DNA from: an uncultured Flavobacteriales bacterium
GTDB taxonomy: Bacteria > Bacteroidota > Bacteroidia > Flavobacteriales > Crocinitomicaceae
Reading direction: 5' to 3'
NCBI GenBank assembly: GCA_946480815.1
Contig: CAMLLB010000001.1
Location: 1 to 64,000 of the forward strand
DNA: 64,000 bases
Under the pieces are notes generated by a model. The model was not told the origin of the DNA and did not search any database. It worked only from the letters and a program-made list of their open reading frames with translations. Every line of letters starts with the position of its first letter. The first letter of the stretch is position 1. Shown here one piece after another: positions 52,907 to 62,111 of this stretch. Made by a program: the position numbers and the translations under genes.

Positions 52907-53871
52907 AATTCGATTGTTTTTAACTCAAATCCGCCCCATTCAAGGATATTGAAACCATCCCGCTTAAAAGCAGGCAGATCCATTGGATGAACGTAAGTTT
53001 TAAGGTGGTCGTTCCATTCCGAAAAGGCAATGTATAAGCGATTGACAGCGTTCGGGACAGGATCACACTGAATAGTTGCAAATTGATTACAGTCTTCCTG
53101 CAGGTAAAATTGAATGAAAACAGACTCGTACTGTGTCAGCCTCGGTCCCCAATAGGTAATGAAGTCGGTTTTTTCAGTTGCATTCAAACCGGCATAGGAA
53201 AGTTGGGTTTCCAGAAATGAAATAACGTCTTTTTTGGAAATATGATAGCCGTTCGTATGTTTTTTGAATACGAATTCCTGTTTTGAATCCCAGAACAAAT
53301 AAGGGACTTTCTGTCCGTTTAGTTCGATTTGACCTGTTGGAAGAAGCGTACCTTTCCATTGGTCTTTGTAAACAGGGTAGGTAAAGGTGAAATCAGTTGC
53401 AGGGATTACCCGGATTGAAAAATCAAGTTTGACCGGGCTTTGAAGGTAAATAACCGGCTTGTCAACTTCGATCAGCATATTTTCCGAAAAGAAGTTGACC
53501 TGTGCTTCATTTTCTGTTTGATTCTCTATTTGGATTGTATCACTGACCACTTCATCATAACCGGGTCCCGGCCAGAACTTAAAAACCGTTTTTACGGCTG
53601 GAATTTCCAGGGTTCCGGTAAAAGTGTTATCCAGAACGAGTGTATCTGTCACTTCATTGACAGAATAGTAGATAATGGTTTCATAACCCAATGGAATATC
53701 AGTAAAGTTCGGACTGTAAAAATGAAGGGTAACAGTGGCCTTTCCGTTTGTGATCGACGTGTTTTTTGTTGTCTTATAAATGTAAAACCCCTGGATGGAC
53801 TTTCGTTGATCGGAAGCCTTTGTTACAAAAGCCAGAAGGGTTAAAAGCAGGAACAAAGAAACAGTTTTCAT
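52903..53871 (-). CDS. Tandem paralogue C, secreted protein with KPVIYLQSP motif
   Basis: The 322-residue first member has a signal peptide (SLFLLLTLLAFVTKA) and the shared core: KPVIYLQSP (about 138), FTYPVYKDQWKGTL, VPYLFWDS, AGLNATEKTDFITYWGPRLTQYE, FATIQCDPVP and ILEWGGFEL. It is the promoter-proximal gene of the tandem, divergent from the YfhO gene. The family likely acts outside the cytoplasm. Function is unknown. Confidence 0.8.
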   Translation of the reverse strand: MKTVSLFLLLTLLAFVTKASDQRKSIQGFYIYKTTKNTSITNGKATVTLHFYSPNFTDIPLGYETIIYYSVNEVTDTLVLDNTFTGTLEIPAVKTVFKFWPGPGYDEVVSDTIQIENQTENEAQVNFFSENMLIEVDKPVIYLQSPVKLDFSIRVIPATDFTFTYPVYKDQWKGTLLPTGQIELNGQKVPYLFWDSKQEFVFKKHTNGYHISKKDVISFLETQLSYAGLNATEKTDFITYWGPRLTQYESVFIQFYLQEDCNQFATIQCDPVPNAVNRLYIAFSEWNDHLKTYVHPMDLPAFKRDGFNILEWGGFELKTIEL

Positions 53872-53988
53872 AATTCGATATTAAACAAATCCCAATACAT
53901 TCCAAATGGATTTTGGTTCAAAGTTCATCGAAGAAAACAGAAATCGTGATAATTTCTGCCGAAACACCCTTTGGAAGATTAAAGTTCT

Positions 53989-53996
53989 TATTTTTG
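53989..53996 (+). promoter_or_regulatory. -7 box TATTTTTG upstream of the YfhO gene
   Basis: Exact TAnnTTTG match with a TTTG 15 bases upstream (53970-53973), slightly closer than the usual spacing. It lies 19 bases before the ATG. Confidence 0.45.
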
Positions 53997-54015
53997 GCTT
54001 GAACAATTTTAACTT

Positions 54016-57000
54016 ATGGACATAAAAGGATTCTTCCAACGAAATTGGATGCATTTGGTGATAATCGGTATTCTGTTTATCATTATAGCAATCTTCTTTA
54101 AACCTCAATTCGAAGGTTACGGTGTAAAACAGCACGATACCAAAGAGGCAATCGGGATGAGCAGCGAGATTAACTTTTTCCGTGAATATACAGGACAGGA
54201 ACCTAAATGGACCAGTTCTGCATTCGGAGGGATGCCTGCAGAGCAAATTTCATTAAATAAGTCGGGAAACTGGTTCAAAGCTATATCAGACGGATACTTT
54301 AATTTGTTTCGGGTTCCAATGGGATTGATCCTGCTACATGCTTTGTCTTTCCTGATTTTTGCTCGTTTGGTGAGGTTGAATCCATGGATCGGGCTTCTGG
54401 GGGCAATTGCTTTTAGTTTTGCGAGTTATGAGTTAATAGTTATTCAGGCGGGACATATTATCAAATCTGCAGCTGCTGCATTTTTACCTGCATTACTCGG
54501 GGCTTTCATTTATGCATACAAAAGGAACAGGCTTTGGGGAATTGTGCTCTCAGGGATTTTTATGACACTTGAGCTGGCAATGAATCATGTTCAGATTACC
54601 TATTACTTTTTCTTTATACTACTGTTTGTAGGGATATATTTCTTCATCGAAGCGATCAAAGAGAAACAGCTTAAGAATTTCTTTATTACTTCAGGCGGGA
54701 TCATAGCTGTGTTTTTAGTAGCTTTTGCTATTAACAGTGGGAATATCGGGTTGACAAATGATTATGCAAAATACAGTATCCGCGGAGCGAATGATCTGAC
54801 CATCAACGCAGATGGAACGAAAATTGAGAATCAGTCAACTGGTTTGGACAGAGGATATATAACACAATGGTCGTATGGGATCGGTGAAACATTTACATTA
54901 ATCTCTCCATATGTAAAAGGTGGAGCATCCGAACCGATCGGTAATTCTCCTTTTGCTGAAAAAATCCAAAACAGTGATCTTCCACAGGCGCAGATCAACA
55001 GTATTATGAACGGTTATTCCTATTGGGGAACCCAGCCGATTACTTCCGGACCGGTATACATTGGTGTAGTAGTAATCCTTTTAGCTTTCCTGGGCTTGTT
55101 CTTTATGAAAGATAAAATCAAATGGGCACTATTTGCAGTAACCATTCTTGCAATTTTACTTTCCTGGGGAAAAAATTTCATGGGTTTCACCAATTTTTTC
55201 ATAGACCATATTCCAGCGTATAATAAGTTCAGGGCTGTAACCATGATTCTGGTGATTGTTGAATTGACTATTCCTGTAATGGGAGTTTTATTCCTGAATG
55301 AGTTGATCAAGAGCCGTGACCAAATCATTGCTCAGAAGAAAAAGTTCTTAATCGTTTTGGGAGCATTTGTTGCTTTCCTGATCATTGTGAAAGTGGTAGG
55401 CTTGGGTGACGGATATTCCAACGCGATGGAAGCGAACCAGTATGCGGGATTAGCAAAAACGTATACCTCACAGATCCAGAAAATGGATCCGCAGGAAGCT
55501 ATGGCCAATTATCAGCTGGATGTTTCGAATCCGCAGCAGGTACAGCAGTTTGTCCAAATGCAGGTAGATGCTCAGTTGGAAGGATACAATGCCGTGAAAT
55601 CGGCCAGAAAGGATATTTTCAACTCCAGTATGAATCGTTCTATTTTGTTCGCAATACTGGCAGCCGGAATATTTTTAATCTTCCTGTATGTAAAAACTGA
55701 AAAAACTGCTAATGCAATTTTATTGACAGGTTTGATTATTTTGACCTTTGGAGATGTAGTGCCGGTTGCATACAACTATTTAGGCGCAGTTGATGATGCT
55801 TCAGGTTCCGGTTACAAGTATTGGGAAGAGAATGATTTAACTACATACCCGATCGCTGCAACACAGGGAGATGAACAGGTTCTGCAAGCCGAAGTTGCTC
55901 AAAATCCATCTTTGGCTTCAAAAATAGCAAGAGGAAAGGCAAAAGGTGAAGCTTTGGCAGACCAAAAGGGATACCTGGGAGCAGCAAGAACCAATCTGAT
56001 TAATTCTTACCGCTTTTATGAATTGAAAGCAGCAACGAACTACCGTGTATTGGATTATTCGGTTGGTTTTTCAAGCAGCCGTACAGCTTATCTGCATAAA
56101 TCTTTGGGAGGATATCACGGAGCAAAACTTAGAAACATTGACAACCTGATTAATTTCCAATTGTCTAAAACGAACAATCACGTTATTGATATGCTGAATG
56201 TGAAGTATTTTATTCAGCCTACACAAAACGGAAGCGATACGGCGATCCGAAACCCGACTGCACTTGGAAATGCATGGTTGGTTAAGAAAGTTAAAGAATA
56301 CGGAAGTCCGGATGATGAAATACGTGCATTGGGTAACAAGTTTAAATTGGAAAACAAAGGACCGGGCGTACTTCTTGTAAATAAAATAGCTGTGAAAACC
56401 GCAGAGGTTTACGGTGCGGAAAAATTGCAGTACCTGGTTCCGGGAAGACCTGATTCTATTCCGGTACAATTGACAAATGGGTTAGCACAGGGACAGGAAG
56501 CAATGTTTGTAATGGATGTGAAAGGAACTACGAACCTGGTACCTATGATGACATTGGCGATGGATACTGCAAAGTCATTTACTTCATTGGTGCAGTTAAA
56601 AGTTGTAAGCTCATTTGATCCGTCAAACGAAGCTGTTATGCTTTCATCGGTTGCATCGAAATTGAGCAAGAAGCAATTTTCGGGAGAAGGAACGATCAAA
56701 TTGTTAAGTTCGGCGCCAAATAAACTGAAATACATGGCAGATGTTAAAGGAGATCAATTAGCGGTATTCTCGGAAATTTATTACCCGATCGGATGGAAAG
56801 CATTTGTAAACGGGAAAGAAACTCCGATCTTAAAAGTAGATTACCTGCTTCGCGGTTTGGAATTGAAAGATGGAAAGAACGAAATAGAATTCACTTATGA
56901 TCTTCCGAAGTACGAAATGTATAATACCATTTCTTTGATCGGATCGATTATTATGTTTGGGTTATTCGGATTAGCGTTATTCGTTTCCTGGAAAAAGAGA

Positions 57001-57018
57001 AAGACAGCAAATCAATAG
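54016..57018 (+). CDS. YfhO family multipass membrane protein
   Basis: A 1000-residue protein with about 12 membrane helices and a large extracytoplasmic region. It has the YfhO layout: a first helix (WMHLVIIGILFIIIAIFF), the loop FREYTGQEPKWTSSAFGGMPAEQIS, several helices (ILLHALSFLIFARLVRLNPWIGLLGAIAFSFASYELIVIQAGHIIKS), a long soluble part (about 560-960) and a last helix with the basic tail SWKKRKTANQ. In Bacillus, YfhO is tied to glycosylation of lipoteichoic acid. In Bacteroidota it is a conserved unknown, likely a GT-C-type transferase. It converges on the Pse operon, with a shared terminator between them. Confidence 0.85.
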   Translation: MDIKGFFQRNWMHLVIIGILFIIIAIFFKPQFEGYGVKQHDTKEAIGMSSEINFFREYTGQEPKWTSSAFGGMPAEQISLNKSGNWFKAISDGYFNLFRVPMGLILLHALSFLIFARLVRLNPWIGLLGAIAFSFASYELIVIQAGHIIKSAAAAFLPALLGAFIYAYKRNRLWGIVLSGIFMTLELAMNHVQITYYFFFILLFVGIYFFIEAIKEKQLKNFFITSGGIIAVFLVAFAINSGNIGLTNDYAKYSIRGANDLTINADGTKIENQSTGLDRGYITQWSYGIGETFTLISPYVKGGASEPIGNSPFAEKIQNSDLPQAQINSIMNGYSYWGTQPITSGPVYIGVVVILLAFLGLFFMKDKIKWALFAVTILAILLSWGKNFMGFTNFFIDHIPAYNKFRAVTMILVIVELTIPVMGVLFLNELIKSRDQIIAQKKKFLIVLGAFVAFLIIVKVVGLGDGYSNAMEANQYAGLAKTYTSQIQKMDPQEAMANYQLDVSNPQQVQQFVQMQVDAQLEGYNAVKSARKDIFNSSMNRSILFAILAAGIFLIFLYVKTEKTANAILLTGLIILTFGDVVPVAYNYLGAVDDASGSGYKYWEENDLTTYPIAATQGDEQVLQAEVAQNPSLASKIARGKAKGEALADQKGYLGAARTNLINSYRFYELKAATNYRVLDYSVGFSSSRTAYLHKSLGGYHGAKLRNIDNLINFQLSKTNNHVIDMLNVKYFIQPTQNGSDTAIRNPTALGNAWLVKKVKEYGSPDDEIRALGNKFKLENKGPGVLLVNKIAVKTAEVYGAEKLQYLVPGRPDSIPVQLTNGLAQGQEAMFVMDVKGTTNLVPMMTLAMDTAKSFTSLVQLKVVSSFDPSNEAVMLSSVASKLSKKQFSGEGTIKLLSSAPNKLKYMADVKGDQLAVFSEIYYPIGWKAFVNGKETPILKVDYLLRGLELKDGKNEIEFTYDLPKYEMYNTISLIGSIIMFGLFGLALFVSWKKRKTANQ

Positions 57019-57033
57019 GAAATATTGATATAT

Positions 57034-57066
57034 AAAAAAGAGGACTTATTGAAAGTCCTCTTTTTT
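57034..57066. terminator. Bidirectional terminator between YfhO and the Pse operon
   Basis: A 13-base stem, AAAAAAGAGGACT / AGTCCTCTTTTTT, with a 7-base loop. A-run and T-run make it work on both strands. The pseI stop codon lies within it. Confidence 0.9.
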
Positions 57067-58083
57067 TATGCGGTCGCCAACGGTGAAATCTTTTAATGCT
57101 TTTTTTCCAATAAGCTCGGAATAGTATTTCGGATGAAGTGAATAGCCGGGGCGCACAGACCGGATGTGCTCCGAAGTAACAGTTTCACCTTGCTTGAGGT
57201 CCTTCGATATGTATAAAGAGCGGCTGTGGGCCCTGCTAACTAATTGTTTTTCGCTCAATTCAAAGTTTACAATTCCCATTGCTTTCTCTGCATCCCGGAT
57301 AGCTTTTACCATTTCGGTAAACTCCTGCTCGTTCATGGAAAAACTGGCATCAGGTCCACCTATGGATCGATCAAGGATAAAATGTTTTTCAACGACTTTT
57401 GCACCCAGACACACAGCTACTAATGCTACTGTTGATCCCATGGTATGATCGGACAAGCCCGAAATGACACCGAACTCTTTTTCGAAATAAGGGATCATCA
57501 CGATGTTTGCTTCCTCGATTGGAGCTGGATAGCTGGAAGTACATTTTAGTAAGATGATTTGTTCATTTCCCACTTTTTTACAGGTTTCCAAAGCCAACTG
57601 AATATCTTCATAGGTAGCAATCCCCGTTGAAATGATAATCGGTTTTCCTTTGGAGGCTGTATATTCGATTAGAGGAATGTCAGTGATTTCAAAAGAGGCG
57701 ATTTTATATGCCGGAACATCTAAATCTTCCAGAAAGTCAACTGCCGTATGATCAAAAGGAGATGAAAAACAAATCAATCCTTCCTCCTTTGCTACTTCAA
57801 ACAATTTCTGATGCCATTCCCAGGGCGTATATGCTTCCTGATACAAGTCGTGTAGGTATTTTCCTTCCCAGATAGTTCCCTGGATCAGGAAATCTTTCTT
57901 TCGGCTGTTAAGTGTTATGGTATCAGCTGTATATGTTTGGAATTTAATAGCATCTGCACCTGCGCGTTTCGCTGCACGGATTGTTTCAATTGCTGTGTCC
58001 AGGCTACCATTGTGATTGGCAGATAACTCGGCAATGATAAAAGATGGTTTATCATGGGATATTTCAAAATTTCCAATCTTCAT
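57046..58083 (-). CDS. pseI: Pseudaminic acid synthase-like enzyme (NeuB family)
   Basis: The 345-residue enzyme condenses a 6-deoxy amino sugar with phosphoenolpyruvate to a nine-carbon acid. It has the NeuB TIM-barrel blocks FIIAELSANHNGSLDTAIETIRAAKRAGADAIKFQTY, ICFSSPFDHTAVDFLEDLDVPAYKIASFEITD, KPIIISTGIA, ILLKCTSSYPAP and GLSDHTMGSTVALVAVCLGA, and the C-terminal SAF domain (GETVTSEHIRSVRPG). YTPWEWHQKLFEVAKEEGL and TITLNSRKKDFLIQG look more like PseI than NeuB. It is the last gene of the operon; its ATG overlaps the HAD stop (ATGA). Confidence 0.9.
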   Translation of the reverse strand: MKIGNFEISHDKPSFIIAELSANHNGSLDTAIETIRAAKRAGADAIKFQTYTADTITLNSRKKDFLIQGTIWEGKYLHDLYQEAYTPWEWHQKLFEVAKEEGLICFSSPFDHTAVDFLEDLDVPAYKIASFEITDIPLIEYTASKGKPIIISTGIATYEDIQLALETCKKVGNEQIILLKCTSSYPAPIEEANIVMIPYFEKEFGVISGLSDHTMGSTVALVAVCLGAKVVEKHFILDRSIGGPDASFSMNEQEFTEMVKAIRDAEKAMGIVNFELSEKQLVSRAHSRSLYISKDLKQGETVTSEHIRSVRPGYSLHPKYYSELIGKKALKDFTVGDRIKKEDFQ

Positions 58084-58754
58084 GATTCAATTTTTTGTAT
58101 AAATTCTTCTGTTATTTCATCTAAATTATTCACCGTGTATTGAGCATCAAATTCCTGATTAACCTGCATGGATTGGAATTCGCCCGTTAATACACGAATG
58201 GTTTTTGCCCCGATTTTATTTAATGAAACAAAATCCTTTTTGGGATTGTCTCCGATATATACTAATTGGTTTGGAGCTTTTTTTCCTTCCCAGTTGAGTA
58301 TTTTCTCAAAGCAAAAAGTGGACGGTTTGGAATATTGTATACCGTATTGGTATGTCGGGATCGTTTTGATAAAATGTTTGTGCAATCCGAGAGCGTTGAT
58401 CTTATTTCGCTGAACACGGATGTTTCCGTCTGTAACCAGGTATTTTCGCCGACCTGAAAACCGTGAAAGGAATCGTTCTGCTTCCGGGTAAAGCATTAAT
58501 TTAGGTCTGTGAGAACGATAAATTGAAAGACATTTTTTCCGGTTCGCCAGCGTATTGATGTTGTTTGCCTTTAAAACGGAATCGAATACCTTTCCTCGCC
58601 CGTTTGCCGCGAGTTCATCCAACATGATCTGGTAGGAAGTTTTGGGATCTATTCCGAATACATTGCTTAAATAAGAACTAACAGCCTGGAAACCGCTGTA
58701 AACAAATTCGATTTCAGGATAAAGAGTGTCATCTAAGTCTGTAACAATGATCAT
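58080..58754 (-). CDS. HAD superfamily hydrolase in the Pse operon
   Basis: The 224-residue protein has the HAD motifs DLDDTLY (6-12, nucleophile Asp6 and acid Asp8), VTDGN (Thr/Ser motif region), the Lys in YSKPSTFCFEKIL, and YIGDNPKKDF (Asp pair). A helical cap of about 80 residues follows motif I. PseI does not need a phosphorylated sugar and makes an unphosphorylated product, so the phosphatase substrate is not obvious. It overlaps both neighbours by four bases. Confidence 0.85.
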   Translation of the reverse strand: MIIVTDLDDTLYPEIEFVYSGFQAVSSYLSNVFGIDPKTSYQIMLDELAANGRGKVFDSVLKANNINTLANRKKCLSIYRSHRPKLMLYPEAERFLSRFSGRRKYLVTDGNIRVQRNKINALGLHKHFIKTIPTYQYGIQYSKPSTFCFEKILNWEGKKAPNQLVYIGDNPKKDFVSLNKIGAKTIRVLTGEFQSMQVNQEFDAQYTVNNLDEITEEFIQKIES

Positions 58755-60652
58755 AAATACAAATCTGCTGGATATCGAACTTGTGTAATCGGTGCTTTTG
58801 TTTGAATAAAAGAATAACTGTCAAGTGAAACAGATGTGCTTTCCAGATAAGCCCAATAGAAACTATCCAATCCGGCTTTGACTGAAAGGGTAGAAGCCCC
58901 TCCGAATCGCGGGTTGCATTCAATCACATGAATTTCTCCTTTGGAATCAATAATTGCCTGCAGGATAATATGTCCGGAAAGATTCAGAGCATCAATAATT
59001 GAAAGGAATTCCTGTTCCAGTGCAGAATTCTGGACAGTTGTAGTGATCTGTGATTCACCATTCACGACCAGTTCACGTCTGCGCATAACAATTCCTTTTA
59101 CTTTTCCAGTTGAATCAATATAAGAATCGATACTTAATTCTGAACCTTCAATGAACGGTTGGAAGATGGGGAATTTTAATTCTTTGGAATGTACCAATGC
59201 CTGTTCTTTATCCAAGTTAATACCAATGGAGTCGGAACCGGCACCAAAACGTTCTTTTACGACAAAATGAGTGGTGTTCAGCGAATCAATGTTTTCAGCA
59301 GTCGGAATAATGCGGGATTGAATAGCTGTGTTATCCTGGTAGAAAGCCAGTTTATCGACACATTTATCAATAGATTCTTTATCGGAAACCATTACATGAA
59401 TTCCAGCTTCTTTGAAAAGGGATTTGTTCTCTGCGAAAAAAGCCAATTCACCATCACGTGATGGAATAATCAAATGAATAGAACGTGCTTGGCATTCTTT
59501 AATAAAAGCTTCAATGTCAATTTGATGAATGAATGGGATTTTCCAAAAGTCGTCGGTAAAGTATTTAGCTAAACAGTTATCGGAAGCATCTGCAGCAATT
59601 ACCCGGATAGAACCATGGATTTTATTTGCGGCGTTTTTAACGGCCTTCACCAAACCGATCTTGCGTGAAGCACTTGTAACCAGGATATGTCCATACAATA
59701 CTTCTTCAGAAACCATCCGCTGTTGTTCGAAAGCAATAATATCCGGAATCGTATCTTCCAGGTTTCTTTCGGGCGTCCAGTCAATATAGCTTTTCAATAA
59801 GGTCGTATCTGCTTCAGAAGCTTCGATTAACTCGTCCCTTTTGCGAATATACTCGATGTTCATTTGCGGGAAATGTGCCTTCAGAATTTGAACGACATCC
59901 CCAACTTGGCGGGATCTTCCTGTTCCAAGGTTCACAATTCCCGTTTGATCGCAAAGAGCAAGTTTAAGTAATCCTTTCGCTGTATCCTGGGCATAGATGT
60001 AATCAAAGAATCCTTCCGGATTGTAGACCACAATTGTTTCGTTGTTCAAAAGATCTCTGACCCATCTGGAAATGATATCCCGGGAGTTTTTACCGTAACC
60101 GCGATAAATACGTGCGGAAATACTTGTGAATCGATCGGATTTAAATAAAGCCAGGAAATCCAGTTCGATTTCGTGGGCCAGTTTTGCCAATCCGGTTAGA
60201 TTGCGTGGGTTGATACTATGTGATTCTGTCAATTTTACGGGCTGATTTTGAGCCTCCTTAAATTGATAATGTGTTTTGTCATAGATCAGGTAACTCGACG
60301 CATTAACCACACGTTTTAAACCGGGTACATTTCGCATCAATGTCATCAAATGATGACTCAACAAGATATTGTGGCGGAAGTTTTCTTCCCAGTGTTCATA
60401 GGTTTCGGCTGAACGCTCAAATGTTGCTGCCAAATGGATAAAATATTCCGGGTTGAACTGATTTAATTCCGCTTGAGAGATGAAGTTCAAATCCCCTTGG
60501 CGGTAATTGACCGTTGTCGGGAAATTTGCTGGAATCGGTTTCAGGTCTCCCACCATGACATGAGCTCCCTGCTGATGAAGCAGCTGCACCATTTCTGTTC
60601 CGATAACGCCTGCTCCGCCACTGATAAAAATCCGTTTTCCCTTAAAATCCAT
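58751..60652 (-). CDS. SDR-ATP-grasp fusion protein
   Basis: A 633-residue fusion. Residues 1-310 are an extended SDR/NAD-epimerase domain: Gly motif GGAGVIG (12-18), DLNF, HLAATFERSAE, and a start of substrate domain; the usual YxxxK pair appears as Thr153...Lys157, so the catalytic Tyr seems lost. Residues about 325-630 are an ATP-grasp ligase: LVTSASRKIGLVKAVKNA, VIAADASDN, VKERFGAGSDSIG, FQPFIEGSELSIDSYI and EIHVIECNPRFGGASTLS. An ATP-grasp enzyme would join a carboxylate to an amine, so it may acylate an amino group of the nonulosonic acid or its precursor (inference). The start overlaps the GNAT stop by 11 bases. Confidence 0.82.
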   Translation of the reverse strand: MDFKGKRIFISGGAGVIGTEMVQLLHQQGAHVMVGDLKPIPANFPTTVNYRQGDLNFISQAELNQFNPEYFIHLAATFERSAETYEHWEENFRHNILLSHHLMTLMRNVPGLKRVVNASSYLIYDKTHYQFKEAQNQPVKLTESHSINPRNLTGLAKLAHEIELDFLALFKSDRFTSISARIYRGYGKNSRDIISRWVRDLLNNETIVVYNPEGFFDYIYAQDTAKGLLKLALCDQTGIVNLGTGRSRQVGDVVQILKAHFPQMNIEYIRKRDELIEASEADTTLLKSYIDWTPERNLEDTIPDIIAFEQQRMVSEEVLYGHILVTSASRKIGLVKAVKNAANKIHGSIRVIAADASDNCLAKYFTDDFWKIPFIHQIDIEAFIKECQARSIHLIIPSRDGELAFFAENKSLFKEAGIHVMVSDKESIDKCVDKLAFYQDNTAIQSRIIPTAENIDSLNTTHFVVKERFGAGSDSIGINLDKEQALVHSKELKFPIFQPFIEGSELSIDSYIDSTGKVKGIVMRRRELVVNGESQITTTVQNSALEQEFLSIIDALNLSGHIILQAIIDSKGEIHVIECNPRFGGASTLSVKAGLDSFYWAYLESTSVSLDSYSFIQTKAPITQVRYPADLYL

Positions 60653-61214
60653 AATCCGTTTTTAATATTCCATGTATCAAAGAATCTACAAAGATACCAT
60701 TAATACATACGTGAGATCTCATTCGGCCTTCAAGAATAAAACCGCAAGATTCTAAAATTCTAATATGATGGTCGCGTATATCGTAAGTTTCCGTAAATAG
60801 GCGATTGAAACCCAGTTCTTTGAAAGTGATTTCTTTCATGAGCTCTATAAAATGCCTGAAATCTTGCTCGTAAATCACCGGATCTGAAACATGAGCCGGA
60901 TTTACCAGGAAGGAAAGCTCCACGCATTTGTCCTGCCAGCGTATATTGGTCAAGCCACCATAACCAATACATTCGCCTTGATGCAAAAAGCTGAAAAGCA
61001 TAATATTCGGCTGTTCTTTTTCAAAGCTTGGAACAACTACGTTCCGATAATAGTTCGTTTGTTCCTCGTCGCTGATCAATTTGTTCTGTCTCAGAACATC
61101 CATTTGTGCATTCCTCCATTCCTTGATCAGGAAGATATCACTTTCCCGCATGGGAGTTACCTGGAAATCGTTCAGGGAATAGGATGTGCTATTTAAATAC
61201 CTGGAGTAGTTCAT
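60642..61214 (-). CDS. GNAT family N-acetyltransferase
   Basis: The 190-residue protein has a RimJ/RimL-like GNAT fold: FQVTPMRESDIFLIKEWRNAQMDVLRQN at the start, IGYGGLTNIRWQDKCVELSFLV and the acetyl-CoA helix region AFKELGFNRLFTETYDIRDHHIRILESCGFILEGRMRSHVCING (read FKELGFNRLF). In Pse pathways PseH acetylates the 4-amino group of the altrosamine intermediate, and this gene is the candidate for that step by position, though similarity to known PseH is not certain. It overlaps the methyltransferase stop by 4 bases. Confidence 0.85.
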   Translation of the reverse strand: MNYSRYLNSTSYSLNDFQVTPMRESDIFLIKEWRNAQMDVLRQNKLISDEEQTNYYRNVVVPSFEKEQPNIMLFSFLHQGECIGYGGLTNIRWQDKCVELSFLVNPAHVSDPVIYEQDFRHFIELMKEITFKELGFNRLFTETYDIRDHHIRILESCGFILEGRMRSHVCINGIFVDSLIHGILKTDYGF

Positions 61215-62107
61215 GGTTTGGTGAAATATGCTGTCAATTGTCTGCCGGACCCTAAATTGGCAAAAGCCTCATAAAGTTCGATTGTTTTTGGGATAGAAAT
61301 AGAACAATGAAGATTATCGAGCCACATACGTGCCTGGTGGCAGTTTTTACCTTTGCTTCCATCTTCAATGTAATTACTGTCGGGGTTTGCTAGGAAATAA
61401 TCTATTGGAAAATCAGATAAACACTTATAAAATGTCAATTCCTGGCTTTCACACAATGCAATCAGCGAATCTTTAGAGAAATAATTCAAATGGTCCGGAG
61501 TTTTTACCCAGAATTGACGGGAGATTTTATTATCAGCCAAAAGATTTTTCTGCAAAGTAGAAAAATCATTGGGCACTAAAATGATCAGCAGGCCTCCCGG
61601 TGAGATTAATTCCTTTAGTTGTTGCAAGATTAAAATGGGATCAATTACGTGTTCCAGTACATTTAGAATACAAATTACATCGTATTGTTCTTTCTTTTCA
61701 ATCAATTCCGCAATTCTTACATAAATATCTCCCTGCAAAACAAATGGTTCCATGGCGGGATTTTGTCTACGGACTCCGTCATAAGAATAGTCGATACCAT
61801 TTATTTCCCAGCCAAGCTTGAAAAAATAGTCCATGGTAAAACCTTCACCACATCCCACGTCGAGCAGCTTACGAGGTGATTTTGAGCTGTCTTTGAAAAA
61901 TTCCGCAATGATTTCTGATTTCAGGTGATTGGAATTGGTGAAAAACGTCAATTCCTGCTCTGAATAAGTTGCTTCATATGCGCCCTGGCTGGTTTGAAAA
62001 TAAATATCTGCATAATATTTTTCCAATTCTTCGGGGCTTGGCTTTTGCGCTATTTCCAGGTAACCGTATTTGTTTTCAACGAAGGAAATTGTTTCGGATG
62101 AACTCAT
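61211..62107 (-). CDS. Class I SAM-dependent methyltransferase
   Basis: The 298-residue protein has the methyltransferase motif I LLDVGCGEGFTMDYFFKLGW, an acidic motif II (GIDYSYDGVRRQNP) and QYDVICILNVLEHVIDPILILQQLKELISPGGLLIILVPND (motifs IV-VI). It begins with a short segment ENKYGYLEIAQKPSPEELEKYYADIYFQ, typical of sugar methyltransferases in surface-glycan clusters. It could methylate the nonulosonic acid or a neighbouring sugar (inference). The gap to pseF is 4 bases. Confidence 0.87.
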   Translation of the reverse strand: MSSSETISFVENKYGYLEIAQKPSPEELEKYYADIYFQTSQGAYEATYSEQELTFFTNSNHLKSEIIAEFFKDSSKSPRKLLDVGCGEGFTMDYFFKLGWEINGIDYSYDGVRRQNPAMEPFVLQGDIYVRIAELIEKKEQYDVICILNVLEHVIDPILILQQLKELISPGGLLIILVPNDFSTLQKNLLADNKISRQFWVKTPDHLNYFSKDSLIALCESQELTFYKCLSDFPIDYFLANPDSNYIEDGSKGKNCHQARMWLDNLHCSISIPKTIELYEAFANLGSGRQLTAYFTKP

Positions 62108-62111
62108 GGTG

